Below are positions 48,454 to 57,036 of a stretch of 64,000 nt of DNA, one piece after another. Where the stretch lies: assembly GCF_001297775.1 (NCBI RefSeq), contig NZ_LIFX01000009.1, forward strand, positions 62,001-126,000, given 5' to 3'. Numbering within the stretch: the first letter of the stretch is position 1; each line of letters opens with the position of its first letter. The DNA is from Trabulsiella odontotermitis. Lineage in GTDB: Bacteria > Pseudomonadota > Gammaproteobacteria > Enterobacterales > Enterobacteriaceae. The position numbers and the translations under genes are program-made. A model generated the notes under the pieces. That model saw only the letters and a program-made list of their open reading frames with translations. It was not told the origin of the DNA and did not search any database.

Positions 48454-50049
48454 ATGTCTAAAGGGATAACGCTACTCGCGCTGGCATTGAGCGCACTTTT
48501 ACCGGCAAGTGCCTTCGCGGCAGACAAAGACACCATCATCTACTGTTCCGAAGCCTCACCGGAATCCTTCAACCCGCAGATTGCCAGCTCCGGCCCGTCG
48601 TTCGTCGCCAGCTCGCAAACGCAATATAACCGGCTGATCAACTTTGACCCGGTGAAGAATACCCCGGTGCCGTCACTGGCGACCGAGTGGAAAATTTCCC
48701 CTGACGGTAAAACCTACACTTTTACCTTGCGTCAGGGCGTGAAATTCAATAGCAACAAATTCTTCAAACCGACGCGTGATTTTAATGCCGATGACGTTAT
48801 TTTCTCGGTGATGCGTCAGAAAGACCCTAAACACCCGTACCACAATGTCTCGCAGGGTAATTACGAATATTTCACCGACGTGGGGCTGGATAAACTGATT
48901 CAGGACGTGAAGAAGATCGACGATTATCACGTCCAGTTTGTGTTGAGTGAGCCAAATGCCGCGTTTCTTGCTGACTGGGGGATGGATTTCGCCTCGATCC
49001 TCTCCGCCGAATATGCCGACGCGATGCTGAAAAAAGGCACGCCGGAAAACGTCGATAACTGGCCGATCGGCACCGGGCCGTATGTGCTGCAACAGTACAA
49101 GGTCGATTCGCTGATCCGCTACGTCGCTAACCCGAACTACTGGGATGGCGCCGTGCCGACGAAACACCTGATTTTCTCCATCACCCCGGATGTGCAGACC
49201 CGTCTTGCCAAACTGCAGACCAACGAATGCCAGATTATTCCTGCGCCGTCACCCGTCCAGTTCGACGCGATCAAGAAGAATAAAGATCTGGCGCTGCATT
49301 CCGTTGACGCGCTGAACGTCGGCTATCTGGCGTTCAATACGGAGAAAAAACCGTTTGATAATGTACTGGTGCGCCAGGCGCTGAACTACGCGACGGACAA
49401 GAAAGCCATCGTCAACGCGGTGTTTATGGGCTCCGGTACGGTGGCGAAATCGCCGCTGCCACCAAACATGCTCGGCTACAAAAAAGATCTGCAGGACTAC
49501 GCTTACGATCCGCAAAAAGCGAAGGAACTGCTGAAGCAGGCCGGTCTGGAAAACGGTGCTGAGGTGACGCTGTGGTCGATGCCGGTTCAGCGTCCGTACA
49601 ACCCGAACTCCCGCCGTATTGCAGAGATGATCCAGAACGACTGGGCGAAAGTGGGCATCAAAGCCAAAATCGTGACCTATGAGTGGGGTGAATACCTCTC
49701 TGGCATGCGCAAAGGCGAGCACGACTCGGCACTGTTTGGCTGGATGTCTGACAACGGCGACCCGGATAACTTTGCTGATGTCCTGCTCGGTTGCGGCAGC
49801 GTTAAAACCGGTTCTAATGCCGCCCGCTGGTGCGATAAGGGGTACAATGACCTGGTACAGAAAGCGAAACTGACCAGCGATCCGGCGGCGCGTGCTGAAC
49901 TGTACGGCAAGGCACAGGAGATTTACTACCAGCAGGCGCCGTGGATTGCGCTGGCGAATGGTAAAACCTTCTTCGCCACCCGCAGCAACGTCTCCGGTTT
50001 TAGCGTCAGTCTGATGGGCAGCGATTTCTCGAAAGCGAAGTTAAATTAA
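48454..50049 (+). CDS. DppA/SapA-like peptide-binding protein, orphan
   Basis: A 531-aa periplasmic ABC family 5 binding protein. Signal peptide about 1-24 (LLPASAFAADK), then IIYCSEASPESFNPQI, RLINFDPVKNTPVPSLATEWKISPDGKTYTFTLRQGVKF and WPIGTGPYVLQQYKVDS, very close to DppA (dipeptide/haem receptor). No permease or ATPase gene is near, so it likely supplies a Dpp-type transporter elsewhere. ATG 48454 (MSKGITLLALAL) begins a proper signal peptide; the upstream extension does not. It lies 16 bp before ydcY, probably cotranscribed. Confidence 0.9.
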   Translation: MSKGITLLALALSALLPASAFAADKDTIIYCSEASPESFNPQIASSGPSFVASSQTQYNRLINFDPVKNTPVPSLATEWKISPDGKTYTFTLRQGVKFNSNKFFKPTRDFNADDVIFSVMRQKDPKHPYHNVSQGNYEYFTDVGLDKLIQDVKKIDDYHVQFVLSEPNAAFLADWGMDFASILSAEYADAMLKKGTPENVDNWPIGTGPYVLQQYKVDSLIRYVANPNYWDGAVPTKHLIFSITPDVQTRLAKLQTNECQIIPAPSPVQFDAIKKNKDLALHSVDALNVGYLAFNTEKKPFDNVLVRQALNYATDKKAIVNAVFMGSGTVAKSPLPPNMLGYKKDLQDYAYDPQKAKELLKQAGLENGAEVTLWSMPVQRPYNPNSRRIAEMIQNDWAKVGIKAKIVTYEWGEYLSGMRKGEHDSALFGWMSDNGDPDNFADVLLGCGSVKTGSNAARWCDKGYNDLVQKAKLTSDPAARAELYGKAQEIYYQQAPWIALANGKTFFATRSNVSGFSVSLMGSDFSKAKLN

Positions 50050-50065
50050 GTGAAAGGAGTGGGTT

Positions 50066-50299
50066 ATGGCGCATCTGGATGAGGTGACCGCTCGCGTGGA
50101 CGCGGCGGTGGAAGAGAGCATCATTACGCATATGAATGAGTTGCTGGTGGAACTGAGCGAGGATGCGGCGCTGAGCCGGGAAGATCGCTATGCTCAGCAG
50201 CAGCGCCTGCGTAATGCCATTGCACATCACGGCCGCCAGCATAAAGAAGATATGGAAGCGCGCCACGAGCATCTCACCAGAGGCGGTACCATTCTTTAA
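50066..50299 (+). CDS. ydcY: YdcY, small DUF2526 protein
   Basis: A 77-aa acidic, mostly helical protein, near-identical to E. coli YdcY (SHLDEVIARVDAA; SREDRYTQQQRLR; RHGRKHKEDMEARHEQL-type end GGTIL). AAAGGAG precedes the ATG. Function unknown. Close behind the DppA-like gene and convergent with ydcZ only 2 bp away, leaving no room for a separate terminator. Confidence 0.93.
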   Translation: MAHLDEVTARVDAAVEESIITHMNELLVELSEDAALSREDRYAQQQRLRNAIAHHGRQHKEDMEARHEHLTRGGTIL

Positions 50300-50301
50300 C
50301 G

Positions 50302-50751
50302 TTAAAACTGGCGTCTGGCCACCAGCCAGGCGCCAGCCACCAGCATGACAGCGCCGCACACCGGTCCCACCAGCGCCCGCCAGGGAATGCCCTGACTGCG
50401 CATCACATCCATCACCAGCCCGCCAATTAACTGACTGGCGACCAGCACCGCAATGGTGGTTGCCGCGCCGACATACTGATAACCACTGATGCTGGCAAAA
50501 ACGAAGAATGAGCCGAGCAGGCCGGGGATCAGCGTCCACCACTTCACGCTTGCCGCCAGTTCCTGAAAACCGCCCGCGCCGTGTTTGATCCACAGAATGC
50601 TGACGAACAGGACAATCCCGACCAGCGAATTCAGCAGCATGGCGATCAGGATCGTCGAGGCATTCTGGGTGATCCGCACCATCAGGGTATTCTGGATGAC
50701 CAGACCAAACCCGGCGGCGATGAGAAAGGCGAGGGTCAGCGACTGGTTCAT
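50302..50751 (-). CDS. ydcZ: DMT-superfamily membrane protein YdcZ
   Basis: A 149-aa half-size DMT protein with five hydrophobic helices (FLIAAGFGLVIQNTLMVRI, ILIAMLLNSLVGIVLFVSILWIKHG, WTLIPGLLGSFFVFASISGYQYVG, TIAVLVASQLIGGLVMDVM, GPVCGAVMLVAGAWLV). DUF606/YdcZ proteins probably act as dimers; substrate unknown. Its ATG overlaps the mnaT stop by 4 bp, so both are one transcription unit. Confidence 0.92.
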   Translation of the reverse strand: MNQSLTLAFLIAAGFGLVIQNTLMVRITQNASTILIAMLLNSLVGIVLFVSILWIKHGAGGFQELAASVKWWTLIPGLLGSFFVFASISGYQYVGAATTIAVLVASQLIGGLVMDVMRSQGIPWRALVGPVCGAVMLVAGAWLVARRQF

Positions 50752-51266
50752 GGCCGCGCGTCCGGTTCGCTCCGGTCATCAAGCTGGAGCTGCATAAAAG
50801 TCAGATCCAGCCAGCGACCAAACTTGGTGCCTACCTGCGGCATTTCTCCGGTGGTGATGAAACCGAGAGAGGCGTGCAACTGCAGCGACGCGAGGTTTTG
50901 CGATTCAATGCCTGCCACCATGACGTGTTTGCCGATGTGTCTGGCTTCGTCAATCAGTTGTGTCAGCAGCAGGCGGCCCAACCCTTTGCCCTGATGCGCC
51001 GGATGTACATACACGGAATGCTCGACGGTATGACGAAAGCCATCAAACGCCCGCCAGTCGCCAAAAGAGGCATAACCGGTCACTGTGCCGTTTTCTTCAC
51101 TCACCAGCACCGGATACCCCAACTGCTGACGCGCCTCAAACCATGCAATACGGTTATCAGTGTCGACGGTGGAATCGTTCCAGATGGCGGCGGTGTGCAG
51201 TACGGCATGATTGTAGATTTCTGCAATCGCTGCACAGTCTTCTTTACAGGCATAGCGAATCGTCAT
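50748..51266 (-). CDS. mnaT: L-amino-acid N-acyltransferase MnaT (YncA)
   Basis: A 172-aa GNAT acetyltransferase, same length as E. coli MnaT, which acetylates methionine sulfone/sulfoximine and phosphinothricin-like compounds. Motifs: IRYACKEDCAAIAEIYNHAV, YPVLVSEENGTVTGYASFG, VYVHPAHQGKGLGRLLL (acetyl-CoA loop), AGIESQNLASLQLHASLGF. ATG 51266 has GAGG upstream and matches E. coli; the frame 5' of it spans the divergent promoter. Forms an operon with ydcZ. Confidence 0.93.
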   Translation of the reverse strand: MTIRYACKEDCAAIAEIYNHAVLHTAAIWNDSTVDTDNRIAWFEARQQLGYPVLVSEENGTVTGYASFGDWRAFDGFRHTVEHSVYVHPAHQGKGLGRLLLTQLIDEARHIGKHVMVAGIESQNLASLQLHASLGFITTGEMPQVGTKFGRWLDLTFMQLQLDDRSEPDARP

Positions 51267-51289
51267 AGCAAACCTCAGGGTATGTATAC

Positions 51290-51317
51290 TATAGTAGTAC
51301 GATGTTATTACTATAAT
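51290..51317 (+). promoter_or_regulatory. Palindrome and -10 box in the mnaT / cupin-regulator divergent promoter
   Basis: TATAGTA-N12-TACTATA (51290-51315) is a perfect 7-bp inverted repeat, and TATAAT (51312-51317) is a consensus -10 for the rightward gene, placing transcription start close to the ATGs at 51325/51328. Likely self-operator of the XRE-cupin protein. Confidence 0.5.
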
Positions 51318-51324
51318 GTATTCC

Positions 51325-51900
51325 ATGATGACGCCAGAAGACAATGTAAATCAGCGTATCAGCGCACGTCTGCGTATTGAACGCGAATCCCGCGGCTGGT
51401 CCCTCAGCGAACTGGCAGAGCGGGCAGGGGTTTCCCGCGCGATGGTGCATAAAATCGAACGTGGCGAAAGCAGCCCGACGGCTACCATGCTCGGGCGCTT
51501 ATCCGGCGCCTTTGGCCTCAGCATGTCAACGCTGATCGCCCGCGCGGAAATGCAGGAAGGCAAACTGCTGCGCCGGGAAAATCAGCCGGTGTGGCGCGAT
51601 CCGCAAAGCCATTATCTGCGCCGCCATGTCTCGCCGCGCAGCGACCTGCCTATCGATCTCGTGGAGATTGAACTTCCCGCCGGGAGCGATATCCCGATGC
51701 CCGCGTCATCGTACGCGCTGGCGCGCCAACTCATCTGGTTACAGCAGGGGGAACTGGTGTTTATCGAGGGTGATACGCGTCATGAAATGAAAGCGGGGGA
51801 TTGCCTCGAACTCGGGCCACCGAACGACTGCCGTTTTGTCAACGAAACGAAACAGACCTGTATTTACCTGGTGGTGAGATTAAATCAGGCTGTTTCATAA
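51325..51900 (+). CDS. XRE-cupin transcriptional regulator
   Basis: About 191 aa: N-terminal HTH_3 (residues 10-65: ISARLRIERESRGWSLSELAERAGVSRAMVHKIERGESSPTATMLGRLSGAFG) and C-terminal cupin (LIWLQQGELVFIEGDTRHEMKAGDCLELGP). Family members such as SutR and PuuR regulate nearby metabolic genes. Divergent from mnaT-ydcZ, so these are the probable targets. Start is uncertain: ATG 51316 lies inside the -10 box, ATG 51325/51328 would give a nearly leaderless message with no ribosome site. It is not an orthologue of E. coli YdcN by sequence. Confidence 0.85.
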   Translation: MMTPEDNVNQRISARLRIERESRGWSLSELAERAGVSRAMVHKIERGESSPTATMLGRLSGAFGLSMSTLIARAEMQEGKLLRRENQPVWRDPQSHYLRRHVSPRSDLPIDLVEIELPAGSDIPMPASSYALARQLIWLQQGELVFIEGDTRHEMKAGDCLELGPPNDCRFVNETKQTCIYLVVRLNQAVS

Positions 51901-52099
51901 CTACGACTTATCAATTAAACATTATTTCGCCAAAGTGATTTGACACAAAATATTTTCATGGCAAATTTTGATATTACCGTCTTTAATTAGTGCAGCGTCG
52001 ATCACCACGCGCTGTACGGTATGGCCTTTTATTAGCAAACTAATAACTCTAAAAAATGACAGTTGACTTTTTATTTCATGTACCAACGCCAGTGAAGGA

Positions 52100-52126
52100 T
52101 ACAGGATATATTCTCTGTGTCCTGTA
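52100..52126. promoter_or_regulatory. Inverted repeat upstream of the mcbR-like gene
   Basis: TACAGGA-N13-TCCTGTA, 60 bp before the GntR-family ATG. The AT-rich 51901-52186 gap (286 bp) holds no convincing gene; E. coli has curA (yncB) here. Confidence 0.4.
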
Positions 52127-52186
52127 AAATAGTTTCTGCTAAATGGCTGCAACGATAACGATGAGACTAAGCAACAGGATGTCCCT

Positions 52187-52846
52187 ATGCTGGATTTTGA
52201 GAAAGCACAGCGTACGAGTTTGACCACCCAGGTCGAAGTGAATTTAAAAAGCGCGCTAATTATTGGCGCGCTGAAACCCGGTGCAAGGTTAATTACCAAG
52301 GAGATTGCCGAACAGTTAGGTACCAGTATTACCCCGGTGCGTGAAGCGCTGTTACGACTGGTATCATCAGGCGCATTGCAGGCGACGCCAGCCCAGGCGT
52401 TTCTGGTGCCGGTGGTTTCGCAGGAGCGTTACAGGGAGATCAACACCATCCGAAAGCAGTTAGAGGGGATGGCAGCGGTCACCGCGCTGACGCATCTGAC
52501 AGCAGAAAAGCACAGTGAACTGCAACGCCTTGCCGAGGACTTTCAGAGTAAAGTCCGGCATGGCGAAGTGGAACAGATGCTGGAGGCAAATTACGTGTTC
52601 CGCTTTCGTCTCTATCGCTACGCCGAAATGCCCACGCTGATCGCGCTTATTGAGCAATTGTGGGTGCAAATTGGTCCCTGTTTTAATTTTCTTCATCCCC
52701 ATTCCGGCGATATTTTCCCCGATACGCATTTTTATGCGAATTTACTGACGGCACTGGAAAAGAAAGATGAGATAGCGACCCGGAAGGCAATGGAAATAAT
52801 TATCGATCACGATACGCTTATTTTACAGCGGCAGTATGTTTATTAA
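52187..52846 (+). CDS. GntR/FadR-family regulator, McbR-like
   Basis: A 219-aa regulator with winged helix (about 10-75: LTTQVEVNLKSALIIGALKPGARLITKEIAEQLGTSITPVREALLRLVSSGAL) and an FCD effector domain (about 90-215; EINTIRKQLEGMAAVTAL, LIEQLWVQIGP). The HTH is very close to E. coli McbR (YncC), a biofilm/mucoidy regulator, but the effector domain has diverged strongly. It holds the yncC place before pqqU, yet the curA (yncB) gene that precedes yncC in E. coli is missing. I therefore leave the symbol blank. Confidence 0.8.
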   Translation: MLDFEKAQRTSLTTQVEVNLKSALIIGALKPGARLITKEIAEQLGTSITPVREALLRLVSSGALQATPAQAFLVPVVSQERYREINTIRKQLEGMAAVTALTHLTAEKHSELQRLAEDFQSKVRHGEVEQMLEANYVFRFRLYRYAEMPTLIALIEQLWVQIGPCFNFLHPHSGDIFPDTHFYANLLTALEKKDEIATRKAMEIIIDHDTLILQRQYVY

Positions 52847-52880
52847 GCGGAGTTGCGCGTTGCGACATTGATATTCATCT

Positions 52881-52914
52881 TCCCCGGTACAAAGGCTTAT
52901 TATTTGTCCGGGGA
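52881..52914. terminator. Hairpin between convergent mcbR-like gene and pqqU
   Basis: TCCCCGG / CCGGGGA arms extended by imperfect TACAAA / TTTGT pairing; serves both genes, which end on either side. Confidence 0.65.
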
Positions 52915-52928
52915 TAGTTTATATCGCT

Positions 52929-55040
52929 TTATTCGAATTGATACGCCAGTGATAATCCCACACCGAAATTACGTCCCGGTGAGGGTTCATAGTAGCGGCC
53001 GTTTGATTCGTTGACGATCACTGAGCCGACATATTGACGATCGAACAGATTATCGACGCGGCCGAAAAGATCCATTGTCCATTCACCTGCAACAACTTTA
53101 TAGCCGGTATTCAGACCCACTACCGTCCACGAAGGGGCTTTCGCGGTGTTAGCATCGTCAGCCATAATGTCACCCATGTAGCGGATATCCGCTCCGGCGT
53201 ACCAGCCGGTTTCAGGCACATAACCCAGCGACGCAAACCCCATATTGCGGGCAATACCGGGAATGCGGTTACCGTTGCAACTGCCGTCACCACAGACATC
53301 GGTGCGATAGGTGGCATCAAGCCAGGTCCAGGCGGCGGTCATCCGCCAGTTTTCAGCAAACTGCTGATCCAGCGACAGCTCCGCGCCCTGACGGCGGGTT
53401 TTCCCGGCATTTTTGTAGCTGGCGCGCCCGCTGTTGTTGCCGTTAACCACGATTTCGTTATCGGTGTCGGTCTGGAACAACGCGGCTGTCAGCAGGCCGT
53501 TGCCAATGCGGGTTTTGCTGCCCACTTCGACCGTGGTGTTGGTTGACGGTTTCAGATCCAGATTCAGGCCGTCCGTAGTGCCTGATTTATAGGACAGTTC
53601 ACTGATGGTCGGCGTTTCAAAGCCGCGACCGGCAGAAGCGTAGAGATTCCAGGCGTCAGTCACCGCATATTTCAGCGAGCCTGCCGGTAGCCATTCATGG
53701 TAATTCGACTCGCCGCTGGAGTCAGCATTGCCCGTTGTGACGTAATGATCATTGGAATCGAACCACACCGAGCTGTAACGCACGCCCGCATCCAGCGTCA
53801 GCTTTTCGGTGAGCTGCCATTGCGTTTGCAGATAAGGGTCGAGGTTCCACATCAGGTTACGCTCATCACGGCGTAACGCGCCTTTTTCGCCAAACTGCGG
53901 TGCGCCATCCACCATCACGAAGTTCTCAAAGCCCTTGCGCTTTTCGCTCATATTTTCGTAATCAAGCCCGGTGGTGAAGGTCACCGGCACGCCGAGCTCG
54001 CCCTGGTGCGTCCAGCGGGTATCAATGCCCTGATAATGACGTTCAAGATCGATAACGCCACCGGAATGGGAAGAGCGCAGCTGCGGCGCCATCGGTATGG
54101 ACTGATATTGCGTGGTCTGCCGTTCCCCGGCGTACATCATCACGCTGAGCGCATCCTGTTCGCTCAACTGGCGGTCATAGCGCAGGCCCGCCTGGGTCTG
54201 TTTGATGTCTTTGCGGGTATTAAAGCTATCACCGCGCGGTGACTGGCGTGGGTTCGCCTGCCATTCGCTGTACGTCAGACCGCCAGGATCGTTCGCTTTC
54301 ACATCGACGCTGTTAAATAGCAGCGTCAGTTTGCTGTCTTCGTTCAGCCGGACACCCAGCTTAGCGTTAGCGAGATTTTTGCGCGCACCGCTGTGGTCAC
54401 GATAGCCGTGAGTGGCAAAACGGCTGGTGGAGACAGTGTAATCGACATCGCCGGATTGCGTACCGTCGCCCACGGCACCGGTGGCTTTCAGCCCGTAGCG
54501 CCAGGAGCCATAGCTGCCGTAATAGCTGCTGGCCTCAATGGTGGCAGGCTGTTTCCCGGTCTCGGTAGTGACGTTCAGCACGCCACCCGAGGAGTTGCCA
54601 TACAGCGCGGAGAACGGGCCGCGCAGCACGTCGATATGATCGATGCTGTTGATATCAATATTCGACGTCTGCCCCTGTCCGTCGGGCATGGTGGCCGGAA
54701 TGCCATCCACATACATCCGTACGCCGCGCGTACCGTAGGTTGAGCGCGAACCGAAACCGCGGATTGACAGTTGCAGATCCTGCGCATAATTCTGCCGGTT
54801 TTGTACCTGTAACCCCGGCACGCCGCTGAGGGACTCTGACAGATTCACGCGCGGGGTGGCATGACGCATATCATCACCCGTCACCACGCTGACGGCGGCA
54901 GGGGTATCCAGTTCAGAGACCGCCTGTGGTGTGGCGGTGACGATAAGCGTTTGCTCGTCGTCTGCCCGGGCGTCTGAAAGGGAGATAAAGGGAAGGAGAA
55001 GAGCCGGAAACGCAACCCGGCGAACAGAACTTATTTTCAT
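52929..55040 (-). CDS. pqqU: TonB-dependent receptor PqqU (YncD)
   Basis: A 703-aa outer-membrane receptor. Signal peptide about 1-24 (ending SDARADD), TonB box EQTLIVTA, plug domain (about 40-150; RQNYAQDLQLSIRGFGSRSTYGTRGVRMYVDGIPATMPDGQGQ) and a 22-strand barrel ending in LAYQFE with terminal aromatic residue. E. coli YncD (700 aa) imports pyrroloquinoline quinone and serves as a phage receptor. I begin at ATG 55040 (MKISSVRR), matching E. coli; the longer frame to 55076 would spoil the signal peptide. yncE, divergent in E. coli, is absent. Confidence 0.93.
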   Translation of the reverse strand: MKISSVRRVAFPALLLPFISLSDARADDEQTLIVTATPQAVSELDTPAAVSVVTGDDMRHATPRVNLSESLSGVPGLQVQNRQNYAQDLQLSIRGFGSRSTYGTRGVRMYVDGIPATMPDGQGQTSNIDINSIDHIDVLRGPFSALYGNSSGGVLNVTTETGKQPATIEASSYYGSYGSWRYGLKATGAVGDGTQSGDVDYTVSTSRFATHGYRDHSGARKNLANAKLGVRLNEDSKLTLLFNSVDVKANDPGGLTYSEWQANPRQSPRGDSFNTRKDIKQTQAGLRYDRQLSEQDALSVMMYAGERQTTQYQSIPMAPQLRSSHSGGVIDLERHYQGIDTRWTHQGELGVPVTFTTGLDYENMSEKRKGFENFVMVDGAPQFGEKGALRRDERNLMWNLDPYLQTQWQLTEKLTLDAGVRYSSVWFDSNDHYVTTGNADSSGESNYHEWLPAGSLKYAVTDAWNLYASAGRGFETPTISELSYKSGTTDGLNLDLKPSTNTTVEVGSKTRIGNGLLTAALFQTDTDNEIVVNGNNSGRASYKNAGKTRRQGAELSLDQQFAENWRMTAAWTWLDATYRTDVCGDGSCNGNRIPGIARNMGFASLGYVPETGWYAGADIRYMGDIMADDANTAKAPSWTVVGLNTGYKVVAGEWTMDLFGRVDNLFDRQYVGSVIVNESNGRYYEPSPGRNFGVGLSLAYQFE

Positions 55041-55258
55041 GACACTCACTTGTGCGGAGGAACCCAAAAAAAACAACCCGGGAATGGTAATAAATTTGTT
55101 AACAACAAGAAAAGTTTAACGGCACATTTGGTTAATTCCAGGATTAAAAATGTTTCTCTGGCGTAACCTGATGATGTGATAAGGATTGCGTTGTAAGGCG
55201 AGGCAAGCAGAAGCAGTCATCCGCACCTATACTCTGTTTTTGTCTGAGGAGGTCGCTG

Positions 55259-55891
55259 ATGATTACCGTTTATGGCGTACCGGGCTGGGGATCTGCCATC
55301 AGTGAAGTGATGCTGACGCTGGCGAAAATCCCCTATAAATTCGTCGATGTCGCCGGATTTGACCAGCCCGGTCCGCAGCAGGACGCGCTTTCGGCGCTGA
55401 ATCCGCTGTGTCAGATCCCCACATTGAAAATGACCGATGGCAGTGTGATGACCGAAACCGCCGCCATCGCGTTGATGATCCTCGATGAGTATCCGACGCT
55501 GGCACCACCGCCCGATACGCCGCAGCGCCGCCAGTTTCAGCGGTTGCTGATCTGGCTGGTGGCGAACGTCTACCCGACATTTACCTACGCGGATTACCCT
55601 GAACGCTGGACCGAAACCGGCGCCCGTGAACTGGTGGAAAGCTGTCACAAATACCGCAAAACGCTTTATCTGTGGCTCGAAAACCAGCTCGCAGCCGCGC
55701 CGTATGCGCTGGGGGAACACCTGACGCTGATTGATGTGTATATTGCCGTCATGCGCAGTTGGGGACCGCGCCACGACTGGTTTAAAGCCAATACGCCAAA
55801 ACTCTATGCCATCGCGGAGACGGTGTACCAGCACCCTGAGTTGCAGGACGTACTGCGGCGCAATGACATTATTCCCGGCACGAACGGGTAA
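55259..55891 (+). CDS. yncG: Glutathione S-transferase family protein YncG
   Basis: A 210-aa GST-fold protein matching E. coli YncG (205 aa): MITVYGVPGWGSAISEVMLTL, LNPLCQIPTLKMTDGSVMTETAAIALMIL and WLVANVYPTFTYADYPERW. Thioredoxin-like N-domain (1-80) with Ser in GWGSAISE as possible catalytic residue, and a helical C-domain. Substrate unknown. GAGGAGG precedes the ATG. The ansP and yncE genes between pqqU and yncG in E. coli are missing. Confidence 0.92.
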   Translation: MITVYGVPGWGSAISEVMLTLAKIPYKFVDVAGFDQPGPQQDALSALNPLCQIPTLKMTDGSVMTETAAIALMILDEYPTLAPPPDTPQRRQFQRLLIWLVANVYPTFTYADYPERWTETGARELVESCHKYRKTLYLWLENQLAAAPYALGEHLTLIDVYIAVMRSWGPRHDWFKANTPKLYAIAETVYQHPELQDVLRRNDIIPGTNG

Positions 55892-55947
55892 AGCGCGGAT
55901 TAAAGGTGTGTTAGTGTTTAACGCTCACCACCCTAAGGAGTCCTGCT

Positions 55948-56175
55948 ATGCCGCATATCGACATCAAATGCTTTCCCCGCGATCTGACTGACGAACAAAA
56001 AACGGCGCTGGCCGCTGCTATCACCGACGTCATCGTTCGTCATCTCAACAGCAAGGACCGCTCCGTCAGCATCGCGCTGAACCAGGTGCAGGAAGCGGAC
56101 TGGAAACAGGTGTGGGACAGCGAAATCGCGCCACAACTGGAGACGCTTATCAAGAAACCCGGCTACAGCATGTAG
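55948..56175 (+). CDS. pptA: 4-oxalocrotonate tautomerase-like PptA (YdcE)
   Basis: A 75-aa tautomerase-superfamily protein; the N-terminal Pro (after Met removal, [10 protein letters not shown]) is the catalytic base. E. coli PptA has 77 aa and differs mainly at the very end. It ketonises phenylenolpyruvate-type enols in vitro; biological role unclear. AAGGAG precedes the ATG. Followed by a GC hairpin at 56184. Confidence 0.93.
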   Translation: MPHIDIKCFPRDLTDEQKTALAAAITDVIVRHLNSKDRSVSIALNQVQEADWKQVWDSEIAPQLETLIKKPGYSM

Positions 56176-56183
56176 TTGCCCAG

Positions 56184-56203
56184 GCACGGCCTGCGGGCCG
56201 TGC
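56184..56203 (+). terminator. Hairpin after pptA
   Basis: GCACGGCC / GGCCGTGC perfect arms with loop TGCG; weak downstream T content (ACATTTCC). Confidence 0.6.
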
Positions 56204-56310
56204 ACATTTCCTTCCGTTTGGCCCAAAACGATCGCTTTTGGGGATGCAGATACCTGCTGCGCCACGTTATTTACAGGAATAATGACCGCATCCATCACAC
56301 AAGGAGTGCC

Positions 56311-57015
56311 ATGATGAAGATGCTGTTATGCAAAACATTCTTGTTCGCCGCGATGCTTTCTGCACCTGCGCTGGCAAATACTGAGGAGTTGTCACCTGTG
56401 AATACCCAAACCATTCGTACCATGAGTGGCGCGACCGCCACCACATCGCTCTCTGCGCCCGCTACCGGGCTGCTGGTCATTGATATCCAGAACGAATATT
56501 TTCCTGGCGGCAGGATGGTGATCCCGGACGGCATGAAAGCACTCAACAACAGCAAAAAGCTGGTGGAATTCGCGCACCAGAAGGGAATTCCGGTGTGGTT
56601 TGTGCGCCACGTTGGCGCGAAAGGCGGCCCGTTGTTCGCTGAAGGCTCCGTTTTTGCTGAGTTTCATAAAGATCTTCAGCCGACAAAAGACGATCGTATA
56701 ATTACCAAAGCGACGCCCAGCGCCTTTGTCGGCACTGATCTTGAGCAACAGCTCAAGGCGAAAGGGATTAAACAGCTGATTGTCACCGGCCTGATGACGC
56801 ATATGTGTGTTTCCACCACCTCGCGCGATGCCGTGCCGAAGGGCTTCAGCGTTATCATTCCTGAAGATGCGACAGCCACGCGCAATATTGATGATTCTCG
56901 CGGCGGAGTGATTGATCACGCGTTGTTGCAACGTGCGGCGATTGCCGGTGTTGCGGATGTGTTTGCTGAAATACGCACCACGCAGGAGGTCCTGGATCTG
57001 CCGGTGACACCGTAA
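56311..57015 (+). CDS. Exported isochorismatase-like cysteine hydrolase
   Basis: A 234-aa cysteine hydrolase with signal peptide (MMKMLLCKTFLFAAMLSAPALANTE is split here as hydrophobic 6-22), hence probably periplasmic, which is unusual for the family. Catalytic triad by family pattern: D58 in LLVIDIQNEYF, K133 in IITKATPSAF, C166 in GLMTHMCVSTT. Substrate unknown. AAGGAG precedes ATG 56311; the earlier in-frame start is unsupported. Lies 21 bp upstream of a GlxA-type regulator, likely one operon. Absent between ydcE and yddH in E. coli K-12. Confidence 0.85.
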   Translation: MMKMLLCKTFLFAAMLSAPALANTEELSPVNTQTIRTMSGATATTSLSAPATGLLVIDIQNEYFPGGRMVIPDGMKALNNSKKLVEFAHQKGIPVWFVRHVGAKGGPLFAEGSVFAEFHKDLQPTKDDRIITKATPSAFVGTDLEQQLKAKGIKQLIVTGLMTHMCVSTTSRDAVPKGFSVIIPEDATATRNIDDSRGGVIDHALLQRAAIAGVADVFAEIRTTQEVLDLPVTP

Positions 57016-57036
57016 CGTTATCTGAAGGGAGTGATG

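Noticed and set aside
51325-51900. Calling the XRE-cupin gene ydcN or sutR
   Set aside because: Same architecture, but the sequence and location differ from E. coli YdcN; only the family is supported.
51922-52299. 125-aa minus-strand frame before the McbR-like gene
   Set aside because: Overlaps the start of the regulator, has no ribosome site and no family resemblance; a decayed fragment is possible but unsupported.
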